From: Piscinibacter gummiphilus
GTDB taxonomy: Bacteria > Pseudomonadota > Gammaproteobacteria > Burkholderiales > Burkholderiaceae_C
Assembly: GCF_002116905.1 (NCBI RefSeq)
Contig: NZ_CP015118.1
Location: 5,022,001-5,086,000, forward strand
Length of the DNA stretch: 64,000 nt
Direction of reading: 5' to 3'
Positions 24,843 through 34,190 of this stretch are shown in pieces. Positions within the stretch are counted from its first letter, which is position 1. Every line of letters begins with the position of its first letter. The notes beneath the pieces are model-generated. The model was not told the DNA's origin and did not search any database. It saw only the letters and a list, made by a program, of their open reading frames with translations. The position numbers and the translations under genes were made by a program.

Positions 24843-26867
24843 TCACGGCGTGAACGCGTCCCCCAGCACCAGCCCTTCGCGCCGCGGGTCCGCCCCGCCC
24901 ACCAGCGCGGGCGCGCCGTTGACGGTCTTGCGCACCACCGTGCCCGTGCCGCTCGACTGCGCCGCGACGCTGACCGTGTGCCCGAGCCCGCGCAGGCCCG
25001 TCACGAGCGTGTCGCCCGCGCCATTGTTGGCGGCCACCACGTTCGGGTGTTCACCGCCGACCCCCGTGGTGGGGCTGTTGCTCGCGCCGAAGTTGATCAT
25101 CGACGTGGCCTGCTGCGCGTTCATGTTCCAATCGAGCACGCCCACGAGCGTCTTCGTGACGAACTGGATGATGCTCGCGCCGCCCGGCGAGCCGGTGCCC
25201 ATCGCGAAGTCGCCGCGCGAGCCGTCGGTCGCCTTCTCGAACACGAGCGTGGGCGCCATCGAGCTTCGCGGGCGCTTGGACGGGCCGACGCGGTTCGCGA
25301 TGGGGCCGTTCGTGTCGCTCGGCGAGAACGAGAAGTCGGTCAGCTGGTTGTTCAGCACGAAGCCGCGCACGAACCGGAACGAACCCATCGAGCTTTCCAC
25401 CGTGGTCGTCATCACCACCACGTTGCCCCGCGCGTCGACGATGGTCATGTGCGTGGTGCCATGGCCCTCCTGTGCGCTGGTGCCCAGGCGCGTCACGCCG
25501 GGGAACGTGCCGGCCGCGGCCGTGCCCATGCTGGCGGTGAGCGAGATCCGTGCCGCGCGGTCGCGCAGGTAGTCCTTCGACAGCATCGCGTCGGGGCTGC
25601 CGCCGGGCAGCGGCACGAAGTCGGTGTCGGCCACGTACATGTTGCGGTCGGCGTACGCGAGCCGCTCGGCCTCGGCCACGAGGTGCACGCCCAGCACCGC
25701 CGGCTTGCCGCCCTCGTCGTCCATCGACGTGGGTGCATGGGCGGCCACGTCGAAGTTCTCGAGGATGCCCAGCGCCTGCAGCACCGCGATGCCGCCGGAC
25801 GACGGCGGCGGCATGCCGCAGATCCAGTGCGTGCGGTACGTCGCGCACACCGGCGTGCGCTTGACGGCGGTGTAGGCCGCGAGGTCGCTCACCTCGGTGA
25901 GGCCGGGCGTCAGCGCGACCGGCGTGTCCACGCCACCCGACGTGGCCTTGATCTCGTCGACGATGGCCTGGGCCACCGGCCCCTTGTAGAACCCGTCGGG
26001 GCCCTGCGTGGCGATCAGCGAGAGCGTGTCCGCGTAGTCGGGGTTCAGCAGTTTCGTGCCGAGCGGCTTGGCCGTGCGGGCCGGCGCCGCGCCGAGGAAG
26101 TACGCCGCGGCATCGGGGTCGACCAGCAGGCTCGTGCGGTTGGCCGCGATGGCGTCGGCGAGGCGCCCGCTGATCTGGAAGCCGTCGCGGGACAGCTTGA
26201 TCGCGGGCTGGAACAGGTCGGCCCACGGCAGCTTGCCCTTCTCGCCGTGCGCGAGCGCGAGCAGCTTCACCGCGCCCGGCGTGCCCACCGCACGGCCGCT
26301 CGCGCGCACGCCGCTGAAGGCCGCGCCGTCGGTCGTGACCGTGGGCGCCGTGGGCAGCGGGTACGCGGTGTTGGTGTCGCTGATGTGGCGCAGGTAGTTC
26401 TCGGTGGCCGCGGCCGGCGCCTGCTCGCGCCCGTCGTAGCTCTCGACCGCCTTCGTGGCCGCGTCGTAGTGCAGCATGAAGGCCCCGCCGCCGATGCCCG
26501 ACGACTGGGGCTCCACGAGCCCCAGCACCATCTGCACGGCCACCGCGGCGTCCACCGCCGAGCCGCCCTTCTTGAGCACCTCGCACCCCGCCTGGCTGGC
26601 GAGCGGGTTCGCGGTGACCACCATGTAGCGCTTGGCGGTCACGGGCTTCAGGCCCAGCTTGTAGCCCGACGACGGCTCGGGCAGCGCCGGGTCGCCCGGC
26701 ACGCCGGAGCCCACCACCACGCCGCCGTTCGCCGAGGTCTGGCAGGCGCTGTCGACGGCCACCGGCGGATCGTCATCGCTGCCACACGCGGACAGGAAAA
26801 CGGCGACCAGGGCCAGCGACGCGGCCCTCCAGTGGCCGTGCGGCGGCCTCGTTCCGATCGGGTTCAT
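24843..26867 (-). CDS. ggt: gamma-glutamyltransferase, probable lipoprotein precursor
   Basis: Cleaves and transfers the gamma-glutamyl group of glutathione and related compounds in the periplasm. The 674-residue precursor starts with a lipoprotein signal (LSAC, Cys about 28) after a strong AAGGAG ribosome site. The self-processing nucleophile is the first threonine of GTTHMTIVD (Thr about 471), which would leave a small subunit of about 204 residues; SPGGASIIQF near residue 560 is the conserved glycine-rich loop. Length is somewhat above the usual ~580 because of an N-terminal linker and insertions. It converges on modE with a 21-bp gap. Confidence 0.93.
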   Translation of the reverse strand: MNPIGTRPPHGHWRAASLALVAVFLSACGSDDDPPVAVDSACQTSANGGVVVGSGVPGDPALPEPSSGYKLGLKPVTAKRYMVVTANPLASQAGCEVLKKGGSAVDAAVAVQMVLGLVEPQSSGIGGGAFMLHYDAATKAVESYDGREQAPAAATENYLRHISDTNTAYPLPTAPTVTTDGAAFSGVRASGRAVGTPGAVKLLALAHGEKGKLPWADLFQPAIKLSRDGFQISGRLADAIAANRTSLLVDPDAAAYFLGAAPARTAKPLGTKLLNPDYADTLSLIATQGPDGFYKGPVAQAIVDEIKATSGGVDTPVALTPGLTEVSDLAAYTAVKRTPVCATYRTHWICGMPPPSSGGIAVLQALGILENFDVAAHAPTSMDDEGGKPAVLGVHLVAEAERLAYADRNMYVADTDFVPLPGGSPDAMLSKDYLRDRAARISLTASMGTAAAGTFPGVTRLGTSAQEGHGTTHMTIVDARGNVVVMTTTVESSMGSFRFVRGFVLNNQLTDFSFSPSDTNGPIANRVGPSKRPRSSMAPTLVFEKATDGSRGDFAMGTGSPGGASIIQFVTKTLVGVLDWNMNAQQATSMINFGASNSPTTGVGGEHPNVVAANNGAGDTLVTGLRGLGHTVSVAAQSSGTGTVVRKTVNGAPALVGGADPRREGLVLGDAFTP

Positions 26868-27031
26868 GGGCGGCTCCTTGGGGAATTCGGACAGGCAGTC
26901 CGGAAGGGACCATAGCCGGATGAAAACGGCCTCACACGCGAGGGGTCTTGGCACGTCGGGTCCACAGAGTTGACGACGCGCACGCTGCCCCGTCTTCCTA
27001 GGATCCGCACATCCCATACCGGAGATCGCCC

Positions 27032-28288
27032 ATGGACCTGCACACGCGCCCCCGTCGATGCCACCTCGTGCTGGTGGCCGCAGCCGCCCTCGCCGGCATC
27101 CGCCCGGCCTCGGCCGCGGACACCGAACTGCAGCAGCGCGCGGCGTTCTACAGCCAGTACGCCGCGCTGGCCGCGGACGTCTACATCACGGGTGGGCGCG
27201 TGGACAAGCTCGTGCCGATGGCGCTGGCATCCCCATGGCTGCGCCGGCAGATCAAGGAGTCCCAGGATGCCGGCGCCGCGGAACGCTACGAGGCCCTCGC
27301 CGTCACCGCTCGGCAGGCGCAGCGGGACGAGCGTGCCGACGAGATGCCCGCGTTCGCGACCCGCGCCGGGACGCCGGCCGCACCGGCGCGCCCGTCGTCC
27401 TCCGCCTCGGAACCCGCGCCCCTGATGAGCCTCGCGACACCCGGCACGTACGAGGCGCCGCGCAACCCCGAGGACTGCAACCGCGAGGACGCGCCCATCG
27501 CCCTCGTGCCGTTGAAGACGCGGTCGGGCTGGGAGCGCATTCCCGAACTGCACCGCGAGACCTCGGCCCGGGGCTGGTCGATGTTCGTGCCCGACCTCGC
27601 GATGGACGTCTGGCGCCGCGCGCGGGCACCCGAGGGCGGACGCGCCGTCATCGAGTACGCCATCGTGTACCGGGGCACCGACGGTGCGGGTGGTTGGTTC
27701 TCCAACATGCGGGGGCTGTTCGCGAACACCCCGATGGTGTGGGACCAGTACCGGCAGGCCCGGGACGTCACCAGCGACACACTCCTGCTGATCGACAAGC
27801 TGCACGCACTCACCGACAACATCTTCGGGAGAACGGCCGACGGCACGGGCACGAAGCTGCTGATCACGACCGTCGGGCATTCGCTCGGTGCCGGCATCGC
27901 CCGGTACATCTACCTGCGCGACAAGCGGGTGACCCGCGTGGTGGGATTCAACCCGTCGCCCATCGATGGGTCGTCGCAGATCCTCGTCGACGATCGGGAC
28001 CAGGTCGACGTGGGCCGGGCCACGATCGACGGCGATGCACGAGCGCCCGGTGCGGCGATGTTCATGCTCTACGAACACGGCGAGGTGCTGAACGTCGTCT
28101 CGGGCGGCTGCCCCACGGGTCCGGTGTGGGGGGACGGCGGCGGGCCGCACATGCACTGCGAAAGCGTCAACCTGAGCCACGGCAACTGGGTCCGCCAGCA
28201 CGGCATGCGGCAGCTCGCGTGCAAGCTGCAGATCGCCGCCTGGGGCATCGCCCCCGCGCCCGCGACCACCGCGGCACGCGCGCCCTGA
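27032..28288 (+). CDS. secreted lipase-like alpha/beta hydrolase
   Basis: A 418-residue protein with an N-terminal signal peptide (cleavage after RPASA, about residue 28). The nucleophile elbow GHSLGAGIARYIY (Ser about residue 288) is that of class-3 lipase-like hydrolases, and the preceding EYAIVYRGTDG segment is the usual oxyanion-side strand. A candidate histidine lies near GPHMHCESVNLSHGNW. The N-terminal ~150 residues are not recognisable. Substrate unknown; a phospholipase or esterase acting in the envelope is likely. It is divergent from ggt and followed by an envelope protein gene 48 bp later. Confidence 0.75.
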   Translation: MDLHTRPRRCHLVLVAAAALAGIRPASAADTELQQRAAFYSQYAALAADVYITGGRVDKLVPMALASPWLRRQIKESQDAGAAERYEALAVTARQAQRDERADEMPAFATRAGTPAAPARPSSSASEPAPLMSLATPGTYEAPRNPEDCNREDAPIALVPLKTRSGWERIPELHRETSARGWSMFVPDLAMDVWRRARAPEGGRAVIEYAIVYRGTDGAGGWFSNMRGLFANTPMVWDQYRQARDVTSDTLLLIDKLHALTDNIFGRTADGTGTKLLITTVGHSLGAGIARYIYLRDKRVTRVVGFNPSPIDGSSQILVDDRDQVDVGRATIDGDARAPGAAMFMLYEHGEVLNVVSGGCPTGPVWGDGGGPHMHCESVNLSHGNWVRQHGMRQLACKLQIAAWGIAPAPATTAARAP

Positions 28289-28336
28289 CACACCGGCCAC
28301 GTCCGGCCCGAATCTCAACGTCCCCGGGAGGGAAAC

Positions 28337-29170
28337 ATGTCCATCGAACCGTCGGCGCATCGCGCCGTGAGCAAACTCGTCCTTTCGTTTGTCGCGCTGT
28401 CCCTGTGCCTGGGTGTCGCGAACGCCCAGTCCGCCGGCAACGGGGCGCCAACGGCGCCACCACCACCAGCACCACCCAAGCCGGCGGCGGCAACGCCCGA
28501 AGCCCCGACCGTCCCCAGTGACAACGACCGCATGGACGGCGACCACCTGACGCTGAACAACACGGTCTGGGGCTTCGTGGAAGTGGGGCGGGGAGACGAC
28601 CTGCGGCGGCGCTGTGCACCGGCCCAGGCCAAGTTCGTCGTGGTGCGTGAGGTCAACGGGTCGCTGACGGTCCGCTTTCTCAAGTTCGACCCGGCCCTGG
28701 CCGGGCTGTGCCCCGCCGACCAGATCGTCGCGACACACACCCTCTACCGCATCCAGCGGACCGAGCTGGCCGTGCACGATTTCAAGCGGACCGGCTTCGC
28801 GTTCGGTGCGCTGGTCGTGCCGTTCAAGTTCCGCCTGGGCGACAACGAACTCGTCACCTCCTCCACCATCGCGCCCTACGTGGGCTGGCGCATGGGATTC
28901 CTCCAATCGACGGGCCTGACGTTCACCCCGGTCCTGTCGGCGGGGCTGGCCCTGGTGCCCGTGGCCGATCCGCAGACGTCGAAGACGGAAACCAAGTCCG
29001 CGCTGTCGTTGTCCGCCGGACTCGTGCTGGGCAGCTCGAAGAACGATCAGTTCCAGGCGGGCGTGCTGTTCGGCAAGGACTTCGCGAACCAGTCCGACCG
29101 CGAGAAGGACCCCGGGGTCAAGAAGCCCTGGGTCTCGGTCTACATCGGCTACAACATGTCGTCGCACTGA
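28337..29170 (+). CDS. secreted or outer-membrane protein of unknown function
   Basis: A 277-residue protein with a signal peptide (cleavage after ANAQ, about residue 32) and a Pro/Ala-rich linker. The C-terminal half has alternating hydrophobic strands (GALVVPFKFRLG, LSLSAGLVLGSS, WVSVYIGYNM), which suggests a small beta-barrel or beta-sandwich. No known domain recognised. It follows the lipase-like gene with 48 bp between and could be co-expressed as a partner. Confidence 0.7.
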   Translation: MSIEPSAHRAVSKLVLSFVALSLCLGVANAQSAGNGAPTAPPPPAPPKPAAATPEAPTVPSDNDRMDGDHLTLNNTVWGFVEVGRGDDLRRRCAPAQAKFVVVREVNGSLTVRFLKFDPALAGLCPADQIVATHTLYRIQRTELAVHDFKRTGFAFGALVVPFKFRLGDNELVTSSTIAPYVGWRMGFLQSTGLTFTPVLSAGLALVPVADPQTSKTETKSALSLSAGLVLGSSKNDQFQAGVLFGKDFANQSDREKDPGVKKPWVSVYIGYNMSSH

Positions 29171-29193
29171 GGCCGGCGGGGCCGGCGAACCCG

Positions 29194-30213
29194 TCAGGCC
29201 GGCTGGGCAACCTGCTGCTGCAACTGCGCCCGCCGCCACGCCGCCGGCGGCAGGCCGGTGGCGCGCTTGAACGCGCGGGCGAACGCCGCCTCGGAGTCGT
29301 AACCCACGTCGGCCGCCACCGCCGCGACGTTGGCGTGGCCTTCGCGCAGCAGGCGTGCGCCGCACTGCATGCGCCAACTGGTGAGGTACTGCATCGGAGG
29401 CATCCCCGTGAGCGCGACGAACCGCTCGTGCAACGCCGAGCGGGACAGTCCCACACGCCGGCCCAGTTCCTCGAGCGTCCAGTCCTCCGCGGGCTCGGCG
29501 TGCAGCAGCGTGATCGCGCGGCCCACCTGGCGGTCGCGCAACGCGCCCAGCCACCCCTGCGATTCGGGCGGCAGTGAATCGAGGTAGCGCCGCGCGCCGT
29601 CGACGAACACCATCTCGCTCACCCGCTGCAGCAGCGCCGCGGTGCCCGCGCGCCGCGTCCCCGATTCGGTGACCGCGTGCCGCAGCATCGGCGCCACCCA
29701 GTCGCTCACGCCGTCGGCGGGCAGGTGCATCAGGCGCGGCAGCGCGTCGATCAGCGGGTTGAACGGCCGCAGGTCGCATGCGATGAAACCACACACGATG
29801 ACCGTGCTGGCGTCGTGATCGGGCAACAGGCCCCGCTCGACCATGTTGCCGCGGTACGTCACGGGGATGGGCTTCGGGTCGTCCACCATCCGGAACAGCC
29901 AGTCGTCACCGGGCACCGGGTGCAGGCCGGGTGCGCTCGACACCACGTGGGCGTCGCCGTGCGGGAGCATGACGATGTCGCCCTCGCCCAGCTTCAGCGG
30001 CGGCTCGCCGTCCACCGCGACCCAGCCGCCGCCCTTCACGAACAGGTGGTACTCGATGATGTGTTCGGCGCCGGGCATCACGGCGGGCGCCACCTCGCTC
30101 GACGCGGGCGCGAGCGCCGCCCACTGGTCACGACAGCTGACGTGGAAGAACACGGACCCGCGCAAGCGGACGCTGCGGAGCACGTCGGACAACGGGTCGA
30201 AGCTGGTTGTCAT
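29194..30213 (-). CDS. AraC-family transcriptional regulator
   Basis: A 339-residue regulator with an N-terminal cupin-type ligand domain (EYHLFVKGGGWVAVDGEPPL, GDIVMLPHGDAHV) and a C-terminal AraC helix-turn-helix pair (WTLEELGRRVGLSRSALHER, then VAAVAADVGYDSEAAFARAF). The layout fits the cupin_6/AraC group. The ATG at 30213 is chosen because it starts just before the cupin region; an upstream in-frame ATG at 30300 would overlap the intergenic dyad. It is divergent from a methyltransferase gene 142 bp away, its probable target. Confidence 0.9.
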   Translation of the reverse strand: MTTSFDPLSDVLRSVRLRGSVFFHVSCRDQWAALAPASSEVAPAVMPGAEHIIEYHLFVKGGGWVAVDGEPPLKLGEGDIVMLPHGDAHVVSSAPGLHPVPGDDWLFRMVDDPKPIPVTYRGNMVERGLLPDHDASTVIVCGFIACDLRPFNPLIDALPRLMHLPADGVSDWVAPMLRHAVTESGTRRAGTAALLQRVSEMVFVDGARRYLDSLPPESQGWLGALRDRQVGRAITLLHAEPAEDWTLEELGRRVGLSRSALHERFVALTGMPPMQYLTSWRMQCGARLLREGHANVAAVAADVGYDSEAAFARAFKRATGLPPAAWRRAQLQQQVAQPA

Positions 30214-30307
30214 GGGTGTTTGTGACGATCGGTTCGGCGGACGTTCGAGCAAGCCGGGACGACGACAGGTGAAGCGCCGGAAGGTGCTGCGGCGAATCAT
30301 AAGTGCA

Positions 30308-30326
30308 CCGGTTCTTCAGAAACCGG
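30308..30326. promoter_or_regulatory. dyad between AraC regulator and methyltransferase
   Basis: CCGGTT (30308-30313) and AACCGG (30321-30326) form a perfect inverted repeat across 7 bp in the divergent promoter region. It could be an operator, although AraC proteins usually bind direct repeats. Confidence 0.35.
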
Positions 30327-30355
30327 CTCATCCACACACAAGAGGATCAAGCACC

Positions 30356-31189
30356 ATGAACACCGTCATCACCAAGCCCACCACCACCCCCGACTACGCG
30401 GCGATCAAACAGCGCCAGCAAGCCACCTGGGCCAGCGGCGACTTCGCCGTCATCGGCACCACGCTGCAGATCGTCGGCGAGATGCTGGCCGAGGCCGCCG
30501 ACATCCGCTCCGGCGAACGCGTGCTGGATGTCGCCGCCGGCAACGGCAACGCCACGCTCGCCGCGGCGCGCCGCTTCGCCGACGTCACGTCCACCGACTA
30601 CGTCCCCGCGCTGCTCGACAAGGGCCGCGGCCGTGCGGAGGCCGAAGGCCTCGCCGTGAAGTTCCAGGTCGCCGACGCCGAGGCGCTGCCCTTCGAGGAC
30701 CACGGCTTCGATGTCGTGCTCTCCACGTTCGGCGTGATGTTCACGCCGAACCAGGCCCAGGCCGCGCGCGAGATGCTGCGCGTCGTGCGCCCGGGCGGCC
30801 GCATCGGCCTGGCGAACTGGACGCCGGAAGGCCTCATCGGCCGCCTGTTCAAGATCGTCGGTGCCCACGTGCCGCCGCCGGCCGGGCTGAGCTCGCCCGC
30901 GCTGTGGGGCACCGAGGCGCACCTCGTCTCGCTGTTCGGCCCCAAGGCGCGGGACCTGCAGGTGCAGCGCAAGATGTTCCCGTTCCGCTACCGCTCGGCC
31001 GAACACTTCGTTCAGGTCTTCCGCGACCTGTACGGCCCGACGCACAAGGCCTTCGCGGCCCTGGACGCGGCCGGCCAGGCCTCGCTCGAACGCCAGATCC
31101 TCGCGCTGCTGAACGAGGTCGACATCGGCGGCGGCCACGGCCTCGTCGCGCCGAGCGAGTACGCCGAGATCGTGATCACGGTGGGCTGA
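30356..31189 (+). CDS. class I SAM-dependent methyltransferase
   Basis: A 277-residue methyltransferase. The SAM-binding motif I is VLDVAAGNGNATLAAARR (about residues 61-78), the acidic end of strand 2 is STDYVP, and motifs II/III appear as FQVADAEALPF and MLRVVRPGGRIGLANW. The region resembles UbiE/COQ5-like small-molecule methyltransferases. An AGAGGA ribosome site precedes the ATG. Its acceptor is unknown; divergence from an AraC regulator suggests an inducible role, perhaps in detoxification. Confidence 0.88.
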   Translation: MNTVITKPTTTPDYAAIKQRQQATWASGDFAVIGTTLQIVGEMLAEAADIRSGERVLDVAAGNGNATLAAARRFADVTSTDYVPALLDKGRGRAEAEGLAVKFQVADAEALPFEDHGFDVVLSTFGVMFTPNQAQAAREMLRVVRPGGRIGLANWTPEGLIGRLFKIVGAHVPPPAGLSSPALWGTEAHLVSLFGPKARDLQVQRKMFPFRYRSAEHFVQVFRDLYGPTHKAFAALDAAGQASLERQILALLNEVDIGGGHGLVAPSEYAEIVITVG

Positions 31190-31193
31190 CGCG

Positions 31194-31736
31194 ATGGCAC
31201 GGCATCCTTTCACCCTCGGGTTCGCCGCCGTGCTGCTGGGCACGGCCGCCGGCTGCGCCACGCCCCGCGTGGACGCGCCGGCCGGCGACGTCCCGCTGAT
31301 GACCCTGGCCGCGCAGGGCGTGCAGCTGTACGAGTGCCGTGCCGCGGCGGGCGCGGCACCCGCCTGGGCCTTCGTCGCGCCGGAGGCCGACCTGTTCGAC
31401 ACCGATGGACGCCGCGTGGGCCGGCACGGCGCCGGACCGTCGTGGACCCACGGCGACGGCAGCGGCTTCACGGGCACCGTGCGCACGCGTGCGGATGCGC
31501 CTCGGGCCGATGCCATCCCGTGGCTGCTGCTGGCGGCCACGCCGAAGGGGCCGGAGGGCACGTTCTCCGGTGTCAGCAGCGTGCAGCGCATCCACACGGT
31601 CGGTGGCCTGCCGCCGGCCGGCGGGTGCACTGCGGCGACGCTCGGGAGCCGCGTGGGCATGGCGTACCGCGCCGACTACGTGCTGTTCGTGCCGCCGGGT
31701 TCGCCGGCGCGGGCCGCACGGGCGGCCGTGCCATGA
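31194..31736 (+). CDS. DUF3455-family lipoprotein
   Basis: A 180-residue protein with a lipoprotein signal (TAAGC, Cys about 21). Conserved pieces of the DUF3455 family are visible: GVQLYECRA, WAFVAPEADLFD, GAGPSWTHGDGSGFTG, AIPWLLLAA and SSVQRIHTVGGLPP. The function of the family is unknown. It starts 4 bp after the methyltransferase stop and overlaps the following transporter start (ATGA), so the three genes are likely one transcript. Confidence 0.8.
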   Translation: MARHPFTLGFAAVLLGTAAGCATPRVDAPAGDVPLMTLAAQGVQLYECRAAAGAAPAWAFVAPEADLFDTDGRRVGRHGAGPSWTHGDGSGFTGTVRTRADAPRADAIPWLLLAATPKGPEGTFSGVSSVQRIHTVGGLPPAGGCTAATLGSRVGMAYRADYVLFVPPGSPARAARAAVP

Positions 31737-32341
31737 GCGCCGCGGCGCAGGCGCCCCTCGTGGCGTACACGCTGGCGCTCACGCTGGTGCCCGGTCCATC
31801 CTCGCTGCTGATCGCCGCATCGGGCGCCCGGTTCGGCGTGGCCCGCTGCGTGCCGCACCTCGCGGGCGCATGGCTCGGCTACGAGTTGCAGCTGCTCGCC
31901 GCCGCGGTGGGCCACGGCGTGCCGGTGCTGAACGAGCCGGTGCTGCACACGGCGATGCAGGTGGCCTGCACCGTGTGGCTGCTGTGGCTGGGCTGGCGCG
32001 TGCTGGGCGTGCGCGGCGGTGCCCGCACGCCACCACCCGCACCACTCGCATGGACGTCGGCCGCGGTGCTGCAGCTGGCCAACCCGAGGCCGTGGCTGTC
32101 GGCCGCCGCCAGCGCCGGGCTGTTCCTGCCGCCCGCCGCGGAGGTGGCCGAACAGGGCGCCTTCCTGCTGTGTGCCGGCGGGGCCGGCGTGACGGGCCTG
32201 GCCGCATGGGCCATCGCGGGCGCGGCGCTGCAGCGCTGGCTCGGCCGGCCGCACGTGCAGCAGGCGATGAACCGGACGATGGCCGCGGCGATGGCACTCA
32301 CCGCGCTGTGGGGATTGCGCGGGGCCTTCCCGCCCGCGTGA
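31733..32341 (+). CDS. LysE/RhtB-family exporter
   Basis: A 202-residue inner-membrane protein with about five to six hydrophobic helices. The N-terminal TLALTLVPGPSSLLIAASGA is the LysE/RhtB signature (usually TPGPxxL), and the central LQLANPRPWL matches the NPK-like motif. Such proteins export amino acids or derivatives. The ATG overlaps the DUF3455 stop by 4 bp, so translation is coupled. Confidence 0.85.
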   Translation: MSAAAQAPLVAYTLALTLVPGPSSLLIAASGARFGVARCVPHLAGAWLGYELQLLAAAVGHGVPVLNEPVLHTAMQVACTVWLLWLGWRVLGVRGGARTPPPAPLAWTSAAVLQLANPRPWLSAAASAGLFLPPAAEVAEQGAFLLCAGGAGVTGLAAWAIAGAALQRWLGRPHVQQAMNRTMAAAMALTALWGLRGAFPPA

Positions 32342-32413
32342 GACGACGGGGGAGGCGTTCGGGGATACTGCGGGCTCGGCGGCGCATCGGGCGCCTCCCC
32401 CGGAGCGCCCCGC

Positions 32414-33175
32414 TTGAACGCCATCCCCCTCCCCGGTTCCCGCTTCACCTGGTTCGAACAGGCCGGCCGCGACTTCCCGTTCAACGACGGCGCGGCCGTC
32501 CGCCTCACCGGCCCGCAATGGGCCTTCGTGCTGGCGATGCTGGCGCTCGGCTTCGCCGCACTCGTGGCACCCATCCCGTTCTTCGAGACCCGGTACGGCC
32601 AGATCGTGCCCGCGCTGCTGTTCGTCGCGCTGCCGCTGTGCGCGCTGGGCCACGTGGCGCCGGGCCATGCCACGGCGCTGTTCCGGCGCGTGCGTGGCGG
32701 CGATGTCGCATGGATGGGCGTGTTCGCGGCGCTCGCGCTGGTGGTCAGCGCGGGCATGGCCGTGGTGGTCGAGCACCTGTCGACTGTCGCGGAGAACCCC
32801 GCCGCGCAGGCGGTCGAGCACATGGATGGCGCCGACGTCGCGTGGCTGTTCGCGCGCACCGTCCCGCAGCTGATCGGCGAGGAACTGCTGACGATGCTGC
32901 CATTCCTCGCGACCCTCTCGTTCGCCCACATGAAGGTCGGCCTGGCGCGGCGCACCGCGGTGTGGTGGGCCGGCGGCGTGTCGACCCTGCTCTTCAGCGC
33001 GGCCCACCTGCCCACGTACGACTGGAACGTGGCCCAGTGCTTCTTCGTCATCGGCGCCGCACGGGTCGCGCTCACGCTCGCCTACGTCAAGACGAAGAAC
33101 CTGTGGGTGCCGGTGGGTGCGCACGTGCTGATGGACTGGACCGCGCTCGGGGCCACGTGGGCCGCGGCGCAGTAG
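32414..33175 (+). CDS. CPBP-family intramembrane metalloprotease-like protein
   Basis: A 253-residue membrane protein with about six hydrophobic segments. The CPBP (Rce1-like) active-site pieces are visible: the paired glutamates in LIGEELLTMLPF, a histidine in SFAHMK, SAAHLPTY and VGAHVLMDW. The family includes bacteriocin-maturation and prenyl-protein proteases, but most bacterial members are uncharacterised. The frame starts at TTG 32414 after CGGAG; no in-frame ATG fits the N-terminus better. It is followed by the nucleotidyltransferase gene after 4 bp. Confidence 0.8.
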   Translation: MNAIPLPGSRFTWFEQAGRDFPFNDGAAVRLTGPQWAFVLAMLALGFAALVAPIPFFETRYGQIVPALLFVALPLCALGHVAPGHATALFRRVRGGDVAWMGVFAALALVVSAGMAVVVEHLSTVAENPAAQAVEHMDGADVAWLFARTVPQLIGEELLTMLPFLATLSFAHMKVGLARRTAVWWAGGVSTLLFSAAHLPTYDWNVAQCFFVIGAARVALTLAYVKTKNLWVPVGAHVLMDWTALGATWAAAQ

Positions 33176-33179
33176 GCCG

Positions 33180-33743
33180 ATGATCGAGCAGCGCTTCCTG
33201 CGGGACACCCTCGCGAACCGGAACAACCGGGCCATCCTCGACCGCTGGGCCACGCTCGACCTGCCTGATGGCTGGCTCGTCGCGGGCTGCCTGTTCCAGA
33301 CCGTGTGGAACCTGCAGGCGGGGCGAACCGCCGAGGCGGACATCAAGGACTACGACCTCTTCTACTTCGATGGCGGCGACCTGGGGGCCGAGGCGGAGCG
33401 GCACGTGCAGGCGCGCGCGGACGAAGTGCTCGGCGACCTCGGCATCACGGTCGAGGCCGCCAATCAGGCGCGCGTGCACCTCTGGTACGAGGCGCACTTC
33501 GGCGAGCCCTATCCCACCGTGCTGCGCAACGCCCGCGATGGCATCGAGCGCTTCCTCGTGCCAGCCACGTGCGTGGGCATTCGCCCGGGCGAGGTGTGTG
33601 CGCCATACGGCCTCGACGGCCTCTATGCGGGCGTGATGACGATGAACCCGCTGGTGCCGCACCGGGCGTTGTTCGAGCGGAAGGTGGCGTCGTACCGGGC
33701 GAGGTGGCCGTGGTTGCGGGTCGTCGAAGGATCGCCCGTTTGA
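33180..33743 (+). CDS. nucleotidyltransferase family protein (NTP_transf_6 type)
   Basis: A 187-residue soluble protein. The pattern WLVAGCLFQTVWN followed by ADIKDYDLFYFD, with two spaced aspartates, is that of the NTP_transf_6 nucleotidyltransferase-like family; CAPYGLDGLYAGVMTMNP near the C-terminus is also conserved. Substrate unknown. Its stop TGA overlaps the TTG start of the next gene, so the two may be translationally coupled. Confidence 0.82.
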   Translation: MIEQRFLRDTLANRNNRAILDRWATLDLPDGWLVAGCLFQTVWNLQAGRTAEADIKDYDLFYFDGGDLGAEAERHVQARADEVLGDLGITVEAANQARVHLWYEAHFGEPYPTVLRNARDGIERFLVPATCVGIRPGEVCAPYGLDGLYAGVMTMNPLVPHRALFERKVASYRARWPWLRVVEGSPV

Positions 33744-34120
33744 GTCCTCGCTCGATCGCCCTGGTTCTCGCCGTGGTCCTCGCGGCCTGCGATCGGCCGG
33801 AGGCGCCCGCGGCACCCGATCCAGTGGCGGGCGAGGTGGCCTTCCGGCAATGCGCGTCGTGCCACCAGGTGGGGCCGTCGGCGCGCGCGGGGTTCGGACC
33901 GCAGCTCAACGGCATCGTCGGTCGCAGGGCCGCGGCGACGGCCGACTACAACTACTCGTCCGCGCTCCGGAACAGCGGGATCGTGTGGTCGGACGAGACG
34001 CTCGCGGCGTACATCCGCGATCCCGATGCGGCGGTGCCAGGAACGAAGATGCGGTTCCTGTGCCTGGGGTGCAGTGATCGGACGGTGGCGGATCTGCTGG
34101 CGTACCTGCGGACCTTGTGA
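33740..34120 (+). CDS. small c-type cytochrome, probable lipoprotein
   Basis: A 126-residue class I cytochrome c. The signal ends in a lipobox LAAC (Cys about 17). The heme motif CASCH lies about residue 38, and the axial methionine is probably that of GTKMRF near residue 103, as in cytochrome c2/c550 types (family pattern GTKMxF). The likely start is TTG 33740 with GAAGGA about 9 bp upstream, overlapping the previous stop; no ATG gives a full signal peptide. An electron carrier anchored to the periplasmic face is the expected role. Confidence 0.8.
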   Translation: MSPRSIALVLAVVLAACDRPEAPAAPDPVAGEVAFRQCASCHQVGPSARAGFGPQLNGIVGRRAAATADYNYSSALRNSGIVWSDETLAAYIRDPDAAVPGTKMRFLCLGCSDRTVADLLAYLRTL

Positions 34121-34190
34121 TCGGAGGGAAGGCGTTTGCTCCTTTGCCGCGCCGGAGGAGCGTCTGGCGGCGCAGATCGTCCGGCCACCC

